Assembly: GCF_015732285.1 (NCBI RefSeq)
Contig: NZ_WIQU01000032.1
Coordinates: 626 to 64,625, forward strand
From: Pectinatus frisingensis
GTDB lineage: Bacteria > Bacillota > Negativicutes > Selenomonadales > Selenomonadaceae
Reading direction: 5' to 3'
DNA: 64,000 nucleotides
Positions 63,688 to 64,000 of this stretch are shown here, piece after piece (within the stretch, counting starts at the first letter, position 1; every line of letters begins with the position of its first letter). The translations under genes and the position numbers were made by a program. A model generated the notes under the pieces. That model saw only the letters and a list, made by a program, of their open reading frames with translations, was not told the origin of the DNA and did no database searches.

Positions 63688-64000
63688 ATGGAAGACTTAT
63701 ATAACAGACAAAGATTACTTATAAAATACTTATTGGAGACTGATGATTTTACACCCGTTAAAGTTTTCGCAAAAAACTTATCATGTTCTGATAAGACCAT
63801 TCGTAATGATTTAAATTATTGGGAAAGCCGGGGTATCACAATAGAAAAAATAGCAGGTAAAGGAATAAAAATAGCTGATACGCAAAAATACCTTGTAAAT
63901 GATATATTAAATCAAAAACAAGGCAGCAGTATATCTACCAAGGAACGTCGTATGAAAATATTATTTGAGCTGCTTGAAGGGAAACAGATGCGTTTATCTA
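63688..64000 (+). CDS. BglG/LicR-type PTS transcriptional regulator, N-terminal part
   Basis: The frame starts at ATG 63688, 4 nt after GGGGGAGG, and runs off the window end after 104 codons. It shows the DeoR/HTH_11-like N-terminus of PTS-controlled activators (LLIKYLLETDDFTPVKVFAKN, then CSDKTIRNDLNYWESRGI, then KIAGKGIKIAD). Full members carry two PRDs and EIIA/EIIB-like domains of about 650 residues. The nearby EIIC fragment at 60396 suggests a PTS locus once stood here. Confidence 0.8.
   Translation, partial: MEDLYNRQRLLIKYLLETDDFTPVKVFAKNLSCSDKTIRNDLNYWESRGITIEKIAGKGIKIADTQKYLVNDILNQKQGSSISTKERRMKILFELLEGKQMRLS

Overview
The window looks like chromosome of a low-GC, diderm Firmicute of the class Negativicutes (Selenomonas/Pectinatus-like; genus not determinable by eye). 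The reasons are an AT-rich, Firmicute-style gene set (CcpN/PpsR, DUF951, strong Shine-Dalgarno sites, frequent TTG/GTG starts) combined with outer-membrane functions: an RND efflux pump, a phosphoethanolamine transferase-like enzyme, a beta-barrel protein ending in Phe, and a tyrosine-phosphatase-like phytase of the kind described in Selenomonas ruminantium. No prophage, CRISPR array, rRNA or intact transposase is visible.

Layout. 1-8 kb (minus): a defence block of an AIPR-family protein behind a type I restriction-modification operon (hsdM-hsdS-hsdR). 8-10.6 kb: a phosphoethanolamine transferase-like gene and two tandem tRNA-Ala genes with a possible integrase tail beside them. 10.8-17.6 kb: a lactate/2-hydroxyacid dehydrogenase, a MarR regulator divergent from a two-gene RND efflux operon with a palindromic operator and a short leader ORF between them, and a secreted protein. 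17.7-19.7 kb: a Zn/Cd/Pb P-type ATPase behind an ArsR/SmtB-type operator. 19.9-25.2 kb (minus): outer-membrane barrel, secreted protein, phytase, response regulator and histidine kinase, possibly one phosphate-scavenging unit. 25.4-27.5 kb: tRNA-Ser, CorA with a structured leader, and two small proteins, one an orphan YefM-like antitoxin. 27.5-29.8 kb: cbiD-cbiE-cbiT (anaerobic cobalamin synthesis). 30-30.7 kb: two divergent XRE regulators with three operators exactly 30 bp apart. 31-35 kb: PEP synthase with CcpN-like and PpsR regulators; both regulators seem to start at AUU/AUA codons. 35-36.4 kb: an iron-sulfur aldo/keto reductase behind a MerR-type promoter. 36.5-45 kb (minus): a sulfate uptake and activation operon (sbp-cysT-cysW-cysA-aprA-aprB-cysD-cysN) with an attenuator-like leader terminator. 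45-51.7 kb: cell-wall amidase, NhaA, a stand-alone FtsZ paralogue, tRNA-Gln, tRNA-Lys, an Fsr-like MFS exporter and ManA. 52-58.9 kb: a branched-chain amino acid ABC transporter (livK, then livHMGF behind its own structured leader), a CBS-ACT protein, a CDF metal exporter and DUF951. 59-64 kb: tRNA-Ser, then a decayed accessory stretch with gene remnants, a perfect 32-bp palindrome, a flavodoxin-like reductase, a PTS EIIC fragment, an orphan fabF with an AraC/GyrI regulator, and a BglG-type regulator cut by the window end.

How the genes work together. PEP synthase and its kinase/phosphorylase PpsR form a gluconeogenic control unit with CcpN. The sulfate operon takes sulfate from import to APS reduction but contains no sulfite reductase. 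Several regulatory sites (MarR, ArsR, MerR and XRE operators, leader terminators) can be read directly from the DNA. The most unusual signals are the paired non-AUG starts, the evenly spaced three-operator switch, the FtsZ paralogue, and the leaders of corA, the sulfate operon and livH.
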